12,284 nucleotides of DNA, taken from positions 1-12,284 of the forward strand of contig JAEWAG010000165.1 of assembly GCA_023391775.1 (NCBI GenBank), given 5' to 3'. The position numbers and the translations under genes were made by a program. The number at the start of each line of letters is the position of its first letter. Position 1 is the first letter of the stretch. Below the pieces are notes generated by a model. The model ran no database searches, was not told the DNA's origin, and saw only the letters and a program-made list of their open reading frames with translations. This document shows, piece after piece, positions 4,810 to 12,284 of the stretch. This stretch comes from Pseudomonadota bacterium. Its GTDB lineage: Bacteria > Pseudomonadota > Gammaproteobacteria > Xanthomonadales > Xanthomonadaceae.

Positions 4810-7290
4810 ATGTTCCATCGTCGTCTTCTAGCGCTGGCGGTCTGCGCCGGCATGGCCATGCATGCGCATGCGGGCAGCCAGCTCAAGCTCAACGAGCAGG
4901 GCTATTTCGAGGCACCGGGCCTCAATGTCACCGTGTTCGCCGACATCTACCCCGACGGCCACCAGACCGGCGTGACCGTGATCCAGCATGGCGAGCGCGT
5001 GGCGGCCAATGGCGATCTGCGGCTGGAGCCGTCGCCGGGACAGTGGTCCCCGGTCCCCGCCGGGGATGGCAAGGCCGTGCACGACCCGGCAAGCGGCACG
5101 GTCACCCAGGCGCTGCGGTATCCGGACGAAAGCAAGAACCGGAAGGGCTTCAACCCGATCGAATACCCCGACCTGGATTTCCGCTACGAGGTCGCGGTCA
5201 CGCCGCTGGATGGGCACGCCTTCCAGGTGTCGGTGCACCTGGACCAGCCGCTGCCGGCCGAGTGGGAAGGCAAGATCGGCTTCAACTTCGAGCTGTTCCC
5301 GACCGATCTGTTCGGCAAGTCATTACTGATGGACGGCAACGCAGGCAGCTTCCCGCGCCAGGCCAACGGGCCGGTCGTGTCGCTGGAAGGCCATACGCTT
5401 ACCGCGCCGCTGGCGACTGGCCGCAGCCTGGTGGTGGCGCCGGAAAGCCCGCTGCAGCGGTTGAAGATCGAGAGCCGCAGCGGACAGCTCACCCTGCTGG
5501 ACGGGCGCGGCAACATGAACAACGGCTGGTACATCGTGCGCGAGCTGACCCGTCCGGGCGCCACGCGTGATGCCATCACCTGGGTGATCACCCCGCACGT
5601 GGATCCGCAGTGGCGCTATGCGCCAGTGGTGCAGGTGTCGCAGGTGGGCTACCGCCCGGACCAGGCCAAGACGGTGATCATCGAGCAGGACAAGCGCGAC
5701 ACCCGTGCCGATCCGCTGATCCTGTACCGCATGGGCGAGGACGGGCCGAAGGAGGCCGGACGCTACACGCCGCGTGCGTGGGGTGGCTTCCTGCGCTACC
5801 ACTACCTGACCGCCGACCTCAGCGCCGTACGCGAACCGGGCATGTACCAGCTCGAGTACCGCGGCGAGCGCACGCACGTGTTCCGCGTCGGCGAGGACGT
5901 CTTCGACCGCGGCGTGTGGCAGCCCACGCTCGAGTACTTCCTGCCGGCACAGATGTGCCACATGCTGGTCAAGGAGAACTACCGCACCTGGCACGGGCTG
6001 GACCACATGGACGATGCGCGCATGGCCCCAGCTGGCGTGCATTTCGACGGCTACGACCAGGGCCCGGACACCCTCACCCGCTTCAAGCCCGGTGACCGCA
6101 TCCCGGGCATGGCCGTGGGCGGCTGGCATGACGCCGGCGACTACGACCTGCGCATCGAGAGCCAGATGGGCACGATCAAGCTGCTGGCGCAGATGGTCGA
6201 GGAGTTCGGCCTGGACTATGACGCCACCACCATCGACCAGGCGCGCAAGGAAACCCACCTGCTGCGTCCGGACGGGGTCAACGACGCCATCCAGCAGATC
6301 GAGCACGGCCTGCTCAACGTGCTGGCCGGCTACCGCGCCCTGGGCCGCACCTACCGCGGCGTGATCGAGCCGACGCTCGACCAGTACGTGCTGCTGGGCG
6401 ACGTCACCACCCAGACCGACAACCTGGCCTACGACCCCGCCCTGCCCGCCGGCGCGCGCACCGGGTCCACCTCGTCGGTCAACGATGACCGCTGGGTGTT
6501 CACCGAGGACAACCCGGACCGCGAGCTGTCCACGGCCTCCGGTCTGGCGGTGGCCGCACGGGTCCTGCGCCCGTCCAATCCGCAGATGGCCCGCGAAGCG
6601 CTGGACGCGGCCATCGACCTCACCGGCAAGGTGCTCGACCGCGCCACGAACATCGGTGCCAAGGTCGCGGCCCTGAGCGAGCTGGCGCGCAGCACCGGTG
6701 ATGCGGCCTACGTCGAGCAGCTGGTGGCATTGAAGCCGCAGATCGTCGCGGCGATCGACAAGACCGGCCCGGCCCTCGCCAGCGCCCTGCCCCTGATCCG
6801 GGACCCGGCCTTCCTGCGCGAGGTCGACGCGGTGGTCGCGGCGCACCAGGCCAAGCTCGCCGACGACGCGACGAAGACGCCGTACCGCGTGCCGTACGTG
6901 CCCTACATCTGGGGCGCGGGCTGGGACATCCAGCGTTTCGGCGTTGACCAGTACTTCTTCCGCAAGGGCTGGCCGCAGCACACCCCGGACGCGCTGCAGA
7001 TGGATGCGCTGAACTTCGTGCTCGGCGTGCACCCGGGCAACGTCACCGAGTCCTTCGCCTCCGGCGTGGGCGCGCATTCGGCGACGGTGGCCTACGGCAC
7101 CAACCGCGCCGACTGGGGCTACATTCCGGGCGGCGTGATCTCGGGCACCGCACTGATCCGGCCGGACCTGCCCGAGCTCAAGATCTGGCCGTACTTCTGG
7201 CAGCAGCGCGAATACGTGATCGGGGGCGGCGCGGAGAACTTCATGTTCCTGGCGCTGGCCGCGGCGCAGCGCGACGCCCAGCCGCAATGA
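4810..7290 (+). CDS. Secreted glycoside hydrolase family 9 protein with N-terminal Ig-like domain
   Basis: This 826-residue protein begins with a signal peptide (cleavage likely after AHA, residue 21), so it is exported to the periplasm or outside. Residues about 25-267 form a beta-rich region that appears to accompany this GH9 subgroup. An Ig-like CelD_N domain follows (about 273-365, starting VVQVSQVGYRPDQ). The catalytic six-hairpin domain fills about 375-820. The motif GGWHDAGDY supplies Asp441 and Asp444, expected catalytic base residues, and Glu809 in GGGAENFMFL is the expected catalytic acid. Unlike classic GH9 cellulases, the region after HPGNVTESFASGVG lacks the His-His-Arg motif and reads AHSATVAYGTNR. 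Activity on beta-linked glucans or amino sugars is possible; cellulase activity should not be assumed. The gene stands alone and the frame is intact. Confidence 0.9.
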   Translation: MFHRRLLALAVCAGMAMHAHAGSQLKLNEQGYFEAPGLNVTVFADIYPDGHQTGVTVIQHGERVAANGDLRLEPSPGQWSPVPAGDGKAVHDPASGTVTQALRYPDESKNRKGFNPIEYPDLDFRYEVAVTPLDGHAFQVSVHLDQPLPAEWEGKIGFNFELFPTDLFGKSLLMDGNAGSFPRQANGPVVSLEGHTLTAPLATGRSLVVAPESPLQRLKIESRSGQLTLLDGRGNMNNGWYIVRELTRPGATRDAITWVITPHVDPQWRYAPVVQVSQVGYRPDQAKTVIIEQDKRDTRADPLILYRMGEDGPKEAGRYTPRAWGGFLRYHYLTADLSAVREPGMYQLEYRGERTHVFRVGEDVFDRGVWQPTLEYFLPAQMCHMLVKENYRTWHGLDHMDDARMAPAGVHFDGYDQGPDTLTRFKPGDRIPGMAVGGWHDAGDYDLRIESQMGTIKLLAQMVEEFGLDYDATTIDQARKETHLLRPDGVNDAIQQIEHGLLNVLAGYRALGRTYRGVIEPTLDQYVLLGDVTTQTDNLAYDPALPAGARTGSTSSVNDDRWVFTEDNPDRELSTASGLAVAARVLRPSNPQMAREALDAAIDLTGKVLDRATNIGAKVAALSELARSTGDAAYVEQLVALKPQIVAAIDKTGPALASALPLIRDPAFLREVDAVVAAHQAKLADDATKTPYRVPYVPYIWGAGWDIQRFGVDQYFFRKGWPQHTPDALQMDALNFVLGVHPGNVTESFASGVGAHSATVAYGTNRADWGYIPGGVISGTALIRPDLPELKIWPYFWQQREYVIGGGAENFMFLALAAAQRDAQPQ

Positions 7291-7296
7291 GGTTTG

Positions 7297-7330
7297 CCGG
7301 TCCCGGGCGCCAATGGCCGTCCGGGACCGG
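7297..7330. terminator. Hairpin between the convergent GH9 and DUF4189 genes
   Basis: CCGGTCCCGG and CCGGGACCGG are perfect 10-bp arms around a 14-base loop. The hairpin starts 6 bases after the GH9 stop codon and lies 36 bases from the end of the opposing gene, so it could serve both. No T tract follows on either strand, so termination may be Rho-assisted. Confidence 0.6.
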
Positions 7331-7366
7331 CGTGGGGTGCCCGGACGGCTTACCCCGCTGCGGCGT

Positions 7367-7753
7367 TCAGTCCGCGGCGGGGGCCGGCTCCTCGCGCCAG
7401 AGCAGGTGCAGCTCGCAGCCCTCGCCCCGTGCCTGGCACGCCTTCCGCGCCCGCTCCTGGGCCTGGGAAGACGTCGGCTCGGCCAGGGCGACGCCAACGG
7501 CATTGCGCCCGCGGTAGATCGCCGAATATCCCGGACGGTCGGTGGTCACCACGTTCGTGCAACGTGGCGAATGCCGCGCGCAATACGAGACGGCCCAATG
7601 CAGGGCCTGGCTGGGGGTGGCCGCGTTCATCTGGTAGCCGAAACGGCCAGCGTCGTCATGGACGACCGCCGAGGCGGCGTTGGCGACACAGGCCGCGGAA
7701 GCCAGCAGCAGCGCGCTGGCGCAGGACAGCAACAGCTTTGGTGTCACGCGCAC
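7367..7753 (-). CDS. DUF4189-like exported protein
   Basis: The product has a clear signal peptide (hydrophobic LLLSCASALLLASAACVANA, cleavage likely after ANA at residue 26) and a mature part of about 100 residues. The mature part has the DUF4189 pattern: an AVVHDDAGRFGYQMNAAT start, a central SQALHWAVSYC segment, and a second AVGVALAEPTSSQAQERARKAC segment that repeats the first, with paired cysteines. Its function is unknown; the protein is probably periplasmic. I place the start at the GTG at 7751-7753, because AGGAGA lies 6 bases before it. ATGs at 7771, 7783 and 7816 are in frame but have no ribosome binding site. This gives 128 residues. The gene follows the DUF4124 gene on the same strand after about 130 bases and is convergent with the GH9 gene. 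Confidence 0.75.
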   Translation of the reverse strand: MRVTPKLLLSCASALLLASAACVANAASAVVHDDAGRFGYQMNAATPSQALHWAVSYCARHSPRCTNVVTTDRPGYSAIYRGRNAVGVALAEPTSSQAQERARKACQARGEGCELHLLWREEPAPAAD

Positions 7754-7882
7754 GGGAAGTCTCCTGGGCATGGAACATCGCATCCGCGCCAGAGCGCGGC
7801 CGGGACTGCCGGGCAATTACGGCATAGCCCGCCGGAGCGTTCAACAACGCCGGACCCCATCCACGGCGCGACCGCGGCGGCC

Positions 7883-8278
7883 TCAGCGCTGGCAGGCCTC
7901 GGCCACCATCCGGTCCAGCTTGCGTCGCAGCTCCATGGATCGGCGGCCGATACGCTCGGCCTGCAGACGTGCCTCGCGCTGCCTGCGGGCGGACTCGCAA
8001 CGATCCGGCCGGCCCCGTCGGGCTTGCCGAGCCTCGTCCCGGTACTCACGCACGCGGGCGGTCGATGGCCCCTTGCGCTCCTGGCGCGCGGCCGGCTGCG
8101 GCGTCGGCACCGGTGGCGCATAGCTGCCATGGTCCCAGGTGCGGGCCGGCTCGCGCCCGTCCGCGCACGGCATCGACTGGTAGGAAACCTGTCCGTCGGC
8201 CACGCACTTGTAGATCTGCTGGCCCAGGGCAGTCGCCGGCATCCACGCCAGCACGCCGATCAGTAGCATCCTTTGCAT
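7883..8278 (-). CDS. DUF4124 domain-containing exported protein
   Basis: The 131-residue product starts with a signal peptide (MQRMLLIGVLAWMPATALG, cleavage after residue 19). The mature part opens with the DUF4124 signature QIYKCVADGQVSYQSMPC, with cysteines 25 and 38 likely paired. After a Pro-rich linker (about 52-65), the C-terminal half is strongly charged, rich in Arg, Glu and Ala, and probably a helical coiled coil. DUF4124 proteins are common in Xanthomonadaceae and Pseudomonadaceae; their role is unknown. The ATG at 8276-8278 is preferred because GGAG lies about 6 bases upstream; a second ATG at 8269 is too close to a ribosome binding site. The gene lies 38 bases after crcB and may be read through from it. 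Confidence 0.82.
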   Translation of the reverse strand: MQRMLLIGVLAWMPATALGQQIYKCVADGQVSYQSMPCADGREPARTWDHGSYAPPVPTPQPAARQERKGPSTARVREYRDEARQARRGRPDRCESARRQREARLQAERIGRRSMELRRKLDRMVAEACQR

Positions 8279-8307
8279 ATTGGTCTCCGCTGCGCATCCT
8301 TGCCCGC

Positions 8308-8325
8308 GGAGGCTCCCTAGCCTCC
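8308..8325 (-). terminator. Hairpin overlapping the crcB stop codon
   Basis: GGAGGCT and AGCCTCC form a perfect 7-bp stem with a 4-base loop, overlapping the crcB stop codon on the minus strand. No T tract follows. It may partly end transcription of the ftsK-lolA-rarA-crcB block before the DUF4124 gene. Confidence 0.4.
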
Positions 8326-8709
8326 CGGCTGCAGCCAGCGGAAGGTATACAACCCCAGCGCGGTCATGCCCAGTGAGCCGCACAGATGCAGGGCCGCGCC
8401 CAGCAGGGCGGCGCCGTACTGCTGGCGCCCCAGCTGCTGCACGATCTCGGCGGAGAAGGTCGAGAAGGTGGTCAGCCCGCCGAGCAGGCCGGTGACCAGG
8501 AACAGGCGCCACTCTGGCGGCAGCCCGGGCCGCGAGGCGATCCAGGCCAGGGCCAGCCCGACCAGGTAGCCGCCGGCCAGGTTGGCCGCCAGCGTGCCCC
8601 AGGCCACCGGGCCTCGGCTGCCGTTGAGCCAGATGGCCAGGCCCCAGCGCATCCAGGCCCCCAGAGCGGCTCCGGTACCCACGGCAATGAATCCGCGCAG
8701 CAGCTCCAT
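8317..8709 (-). CDS. crcB: Fluoride ion channel CrcB/Fluc
   Basis: CrcB exports fluoride across the inner membrane as a dual-topology dimer and so protects enolase and pyrophosphatase. The 130-residue product has four membrane segments (about 4-25, 35-58, 68-90 and 98-122). It shows the family motifs GAALGAWMRW near the N-terminus, GTLAANLAGGYLVG (38-51, with the conserved Asn43) and GLLGGLTTFSTFSAE (74-88), which holds the phenylalanine box (Phe82, Phe85) and the central sodium site. Length is usual for the family. GAGG about 9 bases upstream supports the ATG at 8709. The gene starts 27 bases after rarA ends and is surely co-transcribed. There is no room for, and no sign of, a fluoride riboswitch directly in front of it. 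Confidence 0.95.
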   Translation of the reverse strand: MELLRGFIAVGTGAALGAWMRWGLAIWLNGSRGPVAWGTLAANLAGGYLVGLALAWIASRPGLPPEWRLFLVTGLLGGLTTFSTFSAEIVQQLGRQQYGAALLGAALHLCGSLGMTALGLYTFRWLQPGG

Positions 8710-8736
8710 TCGCGATCCTCTCTGCAGGCGCGCGGC

Positions 8737-10155
8737 TCAGCCGCCCTCGCCCGCCCCCAGTCCACGACGGCCAGCGCCGCGCGCCTGGCTGCGCGCCTCG
8801 CGCAGGCGGTCCAGCTTTTCCTTCAGCCTGATCTCCAGGCCCCGCTCCACCGGCCGGTAGTACACCTGCTCGCCCATCACATCCGGGAAGCCGGTCTGGT
8901 CCAGGGCGATGCCGCCCTCGGCGTCGTGGTCGTACTGGTAACCCTTGCTGTAGCCCAGCTGCTTCATCAGCTTGGTCGGCGCGTTGCGCAGGTGCAGCGG
9001 CACCTCGGCGGTGCCGAAGCGGCGCACGTCGGCCTTGGCCTGGTTGAACGCGGCATAGGCAGCGTTGGACTTGGCGGTGCTGGCCAGGTAGATCGCCACC
9101 TGCGCCAGGGCCAGGTCGCCCTCCGGGCTGCCCAGCCGCTCGTAGGTGTCCCAGGCGTCCACGGCCATCTGCAGGGCGCGCGGGTCGGCCAGGCCGATGT
9201 CCTCCACCGCCATGCGGGTCAGGCGCCGGGCCAGGTAGGCCGGGTCGCAGCCGCCGTCGAGCATGCGTGCCAGCCAGTAAACGGCCGAGTCCGGGTTGGA
9301 GCTGCGCACCGATTTGTGCAGGGCCGAGATCTGGTCGTAGAACTGCTCGCCCCCCTTGTCGAAGCGGCGGGTACGATCGGCCAGCACCTGCAGCAGGGTG
9401 GCCTCGGTGATGTGCCCGCCCTCGTCTGCCGCCAGCTCCGCGGCGATCTCCAGCAGGGTCAGTGCACGGCGCACGTCGCCGTCGGCTGCGCCGGCGATCT
9501 CACGCAGCGCGCTTTCGTCCACTTCGATCCCCTGCCCGCCCAGGCCGCGCTCGCCGTCCTCCAGCGCCCGCTGCAGTGCGGCGACGATATCGTCGGCCGA
9601 CACCGCCTCCAGCACGTGCACGCGGCAGCGCGACAGCAGCGCCGAGTTCAGCTCGAACGAGGGGTTCTCGGTCGTGGCGCCGACGAACACGATGCTGCCG
9701 CGCTCGATATGCGGCAGGAACGCGTCCTGCTGGGTCTTGTTGAAGCGGTGTACCTCGTCCACGAACAGGACGGTGCGACGGCCGGCGTCGAAGCGCTGTG
9801 CGGCCTCGGCCAGCACCTGGCGGACTTCCGGCAACCCCGACAGCACCGCGGAAATGGCCCGGAACTCGGCATCGGCGTACTGCGCAAGCAGCAGCGACAA
9901 GGTGGTCTTGCCACACCCAGGCGGGCCCCAGAGGATCATCGAGTGCACCCGCCCGCCCTCCACCGCCCGGCGCAGCGCCGAGCCGGGGGCCAAGAGACGG
10001 CGCTGGCCGACCATCTCGTCCAGGGTGCGCGGGCGCATGCGCTCGGCCAGCGGACGCATGGCTTCCTGGCGCTGGGTGTCGGCTGTGACATCACCTGCTT
10101 CTGGGGCAAGCAGGTCCTGCACGGGTTCGGTGGGGCTTCGGCGACTGCGACTCAT
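8737..10155 (-). CDS. rarA: Replication-associated recombination protein A (RarA/MgsA), AAA+ ATPase
   Basis: RarA is a clamp-loader-like AAA+ ATPase that acts at stalled replication forks as a tetramer and binds SSB. The 472-residue product has the conserved N-terminal PLAERMRPRTLDEMVGQ, Walker A GPPGCGKT (about 77-84), Walker B LFVDEVHRF (about 130-138), sensor 1 GATTENPSF (159-167) and the arginine-finger region LLSRCRVH (173-180). The C-terminal tetramerisation part contains the family-typical YARRL-like LARRLTRMAVEDIGLADP and the GYQYDHD segment. I chose the ATG at 10153-10155. An in-frame ATG at 10194 would add 13 residues and lacks homology in this family. Neither start has a strong ribosome binding site. 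The gene lies between lolA and crcB on the same strand, as in related genomes. Confidence 0.95.
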   Translation of the reverse strand: MSRSRRSPTEPVQDLLAPEAGDVTADTQRQEAMRPLAERMRPRTLDEMVGQRRLLAPGSALRRAVEGGRVHSMILWGPPGCGKTTLSLLLAQYADAEFRAISAVLSGLPEVRQVLAEAAQRFDAGRRTVLFVDEVHRFNKTQQDAFLPHIERGSIVFVGATTENPSFELNSALLSRCRVHVLEAVSADDIVAALQRALEDGERGLGGQGIEVDESALREIAGAADGDVRRALTLLEIAAELAADEGGHITEATLLQVLADRTRRFDKGGEQFYDQISALHKSVRSSNPDSAVYWLARMLDGGCDPAYLARRLTRMAVEDIGLADPRALQMAVDAWDTYERLGSPEGDLALAQVAIYLASTAKSNAAYAAFNQAKADVRRFGTAEVPLHLRNAPTKLMKQLGYSKGYQYDHDAEGGIALDQTGFPDVMGEQVYYRPVERGLEIRLKEKLDRLREARSQARGAGRRGLGAGEGG

Positions 10156-10227
10156 GCGCCCATGATAGAGCGCCGGCCGCCGTTGCCGCGGCATGGCCGC
10201 CTGTCACGGCGGCCCGCGGCGGCGCGG

Positions 10228-10863
10228 TTACTGGCCGACGACGTCCACGCCCTTGCCGGGAGTGAAGCGGAACGTGTCCGCGGCAAAAGCCGGGTTGCGC
10301 TTCCAGGCCTCGAAGCGGATCTCGGTCTTCTGTCCTACCAGGTCCACCACCTGCATCCGGGCCAGGCCCTGCGGCCCGAAGCCCAGGCGCGCCATCTGGA
10401 AGCTGGCTTCGGTCTCCACCTTCGGGGTCAGCGTCAGCCACTGCAGGCCTTCGCTCGGAGTGGCCTCCTCGCTGACATCGAACTGGCGATCCAGGCGGGC
10501 CGGGTCGAACAGCGCCACCAGCGGGCTGTTGCGCTCCTCCTCGCCCTGCGGCTTGACCGACGCCTGCTGCAGGTCCGGCTCGTAGATCCAGACCTTCTGC
10601 CCGTCGGCGACGATCAGCTGCTCGAACGGACGCGTGTACTGCCAACGGAACAGGCGCGGCGCGGAAACAGCCACGCTGCCGCTGCTCTTCTCCTTGCTGC
10701 GGCCATTGCCGTCGAATACCTGCTGCTCGAAGCGCCCTTCCAGGCCCTTGAGCCCGCTGGTGAAATCGACCAGCTCCTGGCGTGCACCGGCGAACGCCGG
10801 CAGGGCGAGGGCCAGGCCCAGGCCCAGGGTGGCAAGGCGGGCGAAACCGGTGGTCGAACGCAT
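10228..10863 (-). CDS. lolA: Outer-membrane lipoprotein carrier protein LolA
   Basis: LolA is the periplasmic chaperone that takes lipoproteins from LolCDE in the inner membrane and hands them to LolB in the outer membrane. The 211-residue precursor has a signal peptide of about 25 residues ending in LPAFA, without a lipobox. The mature part carries the family pattern: LVDFTSGLKGLEGRFEQQVFD, SGSVAVSAPRLFRWQYTRPFEQLIVADGQKVWIYEPDLQQ, and the C-terminal ARMQVVDLVGQKTEIRF. Length fits the family. I chose the ATG at 10861-10863 with GAGAAG about 4 bases upstream; an in-frame TTG five codons earlier is less likely. It is the second gene of the minus-strand block, 100 bases after ftsK. Confidence 0.95.
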   Translation of the reverse strand: MRSTTGFARLATLGLGLALALPAFAGARQELVDFTSGLKGLEGRFEQQVFDGNGRSKEKSSGSVAVSAPRLFRWQYTRPFEQLIVADGQKVWIYEPDLQQASVKPQGEEERNSPLVALFDPARLDRQFDVSEEATPSEGLQWLTLTPKVETEASFQMARLGFGPQGLARMQVVDLVGQKTEIRFEAWKRNPAFAADTFRFTPGKGVDVVGQ

Positions 10864-10915
10864 GCTCTTCTCGCTCAAGGGGGATTGCCGGCGCAGTGTG
10901 CCGCGCGAAACCTGA

Positions 10916-10944
10916 ACAGGCAGGCATCCATCTGCGCTGCCTGT
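10916..10944 (-). other. Hairpin between ftsK and lolA
   Basis: ACAGGCAG and CTGCCTGT are perfect 8-bp arms around a 13-base loop, starting about 20 bases after the ftsK stop codon. Only a weak T-containing stretch follows. It may be a partial terminator or a processing site that lets lolA be expressed at a different level from ftsK. Confidence 0.35.
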
Positions 10945-10963
10945 GTCAACCCGCTACGGACGG

Positions 10964-12284
10964 TCAGTCACGCGGCGGCGGCGGGGCCAGCACGCTGCGG
11001 TCGCCGTTGTGCTCGGGCGGGCTGACCACGCCGGCCGCTTCCATCGCCTCGATCAGGCGCGCGGCGCGGTTGTAGCCGATCTTCAGCCGGCGCTGCACGC
11101 CGGAGATGGAGGCGCGGCGGGTCTCGGTGACGATGCGCACCGCCTCGTCGTACAGCGGGTCGGACTCGTCGCCGCCGCCGGCGTTGGTCTCCGGCAGGCC
11201 GGTGGCGCCGATGACCACGCCGTCGCCGAGGGTCTGCACCTCGTCCAGCACACCCTCGACGTAGTCCGCCGTGCCGCTGGCCTTGAGGTGCTCGACCACG
11301 CGGTGCACCTCCTCGTCGCTGACGAAGGCGCCATGCACGCGGTCCGGCATGCCGGTGCCCGGCGGCAGGTAGAGCATGTCGCCGTGGCCAAGCAGGGTCT
11401 CGGCGCCGGACTGGTCCAGGATGGTGCGCGAGTCGATCTTGCTGGAGACCTGGAAGGCGATGCGGGTCGGGATGTTGGCCTTGATCAGGCCGGTGATCAC
11501 GTCCACCGACGGGCGCTGGGTGGCCAGGATCAGGTGGATGCCGGCGGCGCGTGCCTTCTGCGCCAGGCGGGCGATCAGCTCCTCCACCTTCTTGCCGACG
11601 ATCATCATCATGTCGGCGAATTCGTCGATGAAGATGACGATGAACGGCAGCGGCTCCAGTGGACGCGGGGCCTCGCCCAGCTCCGGGTTGGGCTTGAACA
11701 GCGGGTCCATCAGCGGCTGGCCGGCGTCGATCGCGTCCCTGACCTTCTTGTTGAAGCCGGCCAGGTTGCGCACGCCAACCGCGCTCATCAGCTTGTAGCG
11801 GCGCTCCATCTCCGCCACGCACCAGCGAAGGCCGTTGGCGGCCTCCTTCATGTCGGTGACCACCGGCGCCAGCAGGTGCGGGATGTCCTGGTAGACGCTC
11901 AGCTCGAGCATCTTCGGGTCGATCATCAGGACCCGCAGGTCCTTCGGCGTGGCCTTGTACAGCAGGCTCAGCACCATCGCGTTGACCGCCACCGACTTGC
12001 CCGAGCCGGTGGTGCCGGCCACCAGCAGGTGCGGCATGCGCGCCAGGTCGGCCACCGTCGGCCGGCCGGCGATGTCCTTGCCCAGCGCAAGGGTCAGCGG
12101 GCTGGCGGACTTGTCGTATTCCTTGGAGCGCAGCAGCTCGGACAGGAAGATCATTTCCCGGCTGGTGTTGGGGATCTCCAGGCCGATCACCGACTTGCCC
12201 GGGATCACGTCGACCACGCGCACCGACTTGACCGACAGGCCGCGGGCGATGTCCTTGTCCAGCGAGCTGATCTGGCTGACCTTC
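10964..12284 (-). CDS. ftsK: DNA translocase FtsK, C-terminal part (partial at right edge)
   Basis: FtsK anchors at the division septum and pumps DNA to resolve chromosomes, activating XerCD at dif. The visible 439 residues are the motor and gamma domains; the gene continues beyond the window. The frame stays open to the edge, with the conserved [17 protein letters not shown] and [18 protein letters not shown] at its beginning. The GTG at 12223 is therefore an internal Val, not a start. Walker A ([10 protein letters not shown]) lies near 11994-12030 and Walker B ([12 protein letters not shown]) near 11605-11650; the [21 protein letters not shown] segment is typical. The final 65 residues ([11 protein letters not shown]…) are the winged-helix gamma domain that reads KOPS and contacts XerD. 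The membrane and linker domains are outside the window. The stop codon is at 10964-10966. Confidence 0.97.
   Translation of the reverse strand, partial: KVSQISSLDKDIARGLSVKSVRVVDVIPGKSVIGLEIPNTSREMIFLSELLRSKEYDKSASPLTLALGKDIAGRPTVADLARMPHLLVAGTTGSGKSVAVNAMVLSLLYKATPKDLRVLMIDPKMLELSVYQDIPHLLAPVVTDMKEAANGLRWCVAEMERRYKLMSAVGVRNLAGFNKKVRDAIDAGQPLMDPLFKPNPELGEAPRPLEPLPFIVIFIDEFADMMMIVGKKVEELIARLAQKARAAGIHLILATQRPSVDVITGLIKANIPTRIAFQVSSKIDSRTILDQSGAETLLGHGDMLYLPPGTGMPDRVHGAFVSDEEVHRVVEHLKASGTADYVEGVLDEVQTLGDGVVIGATGLPETNAGGGDESDPLYDEAVRIVTETRRASISGVQRRLKIGYNRAARLIEAMEAAGVVSPPEHNGDRSVLAPPPPRD

Noticed and set aside
5323..7503. Minus-strand open frame of 726 codons
   Set aside because: It is antisense to the GH9 gene, which has a signal peptide, catalytic motifs and correct length. 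The antisense product has no recognisable domain.
8710..8736. Fluoride riboswitch upstream of crcB
   Set aside because: Only 27 bases separate rarA and crcB, too few for the riboswitch, and none of its conserved segments is visible.
10196..10213. GCCGCC / GGCGGC hairpin between lolA and rarA
   Set aside because: A 6-bp all-GC stem is common by chance at this base composition, and it has no T tract or other supporting feature.
8386..11025. Plus-strand open frame of 879 codons
   Set aside because: It lies antisense to crcB, rarA and lolA, whose products are clearly recognisable. Its translation is rich in Gln, Arg, His and Gly with no family pattern, as expected for the shadow frame of GC-rich genes.
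12221..12223. GTG as the start of ftsK
   Set aside because: The frame stays open to the window edge and the codons before it encode conserved FtsK residues, so this is an internal Val codon of a partial gene.

Overview
The window is GC-rich, uses codons ending in G or C, and carries the minus-strand block ftsK - lolA - rarA - crcB at its right end. The ftsK-lolA-rarA order is typical of Gammaproteobacteria, and crcB directly after rarA, together with a GH9 glycosidase, an AraC regulator and small DUF4124/DUF4189 exported proteins, points to the Xanthomonadaceae/Lysobacteraceae (Stenotrophomonas, Lysobacter, Luteimonas or Pseudoxanthomonas-like). The genus cannot be fixed from this sequence.

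Left part (1 to about 4085) looks like accessory, partly decayed DNA. It holds a short AraC-type regulator (minus), a GPP34-family protein (minus), a frameshifted and N-terminally truncated aldehyde dehydrogenase (plus), a small YjdJ-type GNAT acetyltransferase (plus), a Xer/dif-like 28-bp site at 3810-3837, and an open frame without a start codon right after that site. Four stretches of about 340-440 bases have no recognisable gene. A diverged 49/50-bp direct repeat lies once upstream of araC (1074-1122) and once upstream of the aldehyde dehydrogenase remnant (2179-2228). It looks like a shared control element.

Middle part (4086 to 7330): a small four-helix membrane protein (minus) is divergent from a large, intact, secreted glycoside hydrolase of family 9 (plus, 826 aa). 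This enzyme has a signal peptide, a beta-rich N-terminal region, an Ig-like domain and a six-hairpin catalytic domain with the DAGDY motif and a C-terminal catalytic Glu. It lacks the usual His-His-Arg substrate motif. A strong hairpin closes the gene against the convergent DUF4189 gene.

Right part (7367 to 12284), all on the minus strand: ftsK (running off the right edge), lolA, rarA and crcB, followed by a DUF4124 protein and a DUF4189 protein. The first four are housekeeping genes: DNA translocation at division, lipoprotein transport, replication-fork maintenance and fluoride export. The serS gene that follows this block in many relatives is not present here, so the block is probably interrupted after crcB.

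The most interesting observations are the dif-like site in the decayed region, the duplicated control element linking araC and the broken aldehyde dehydrogenase, and the unusual GH9 active-site sequence.
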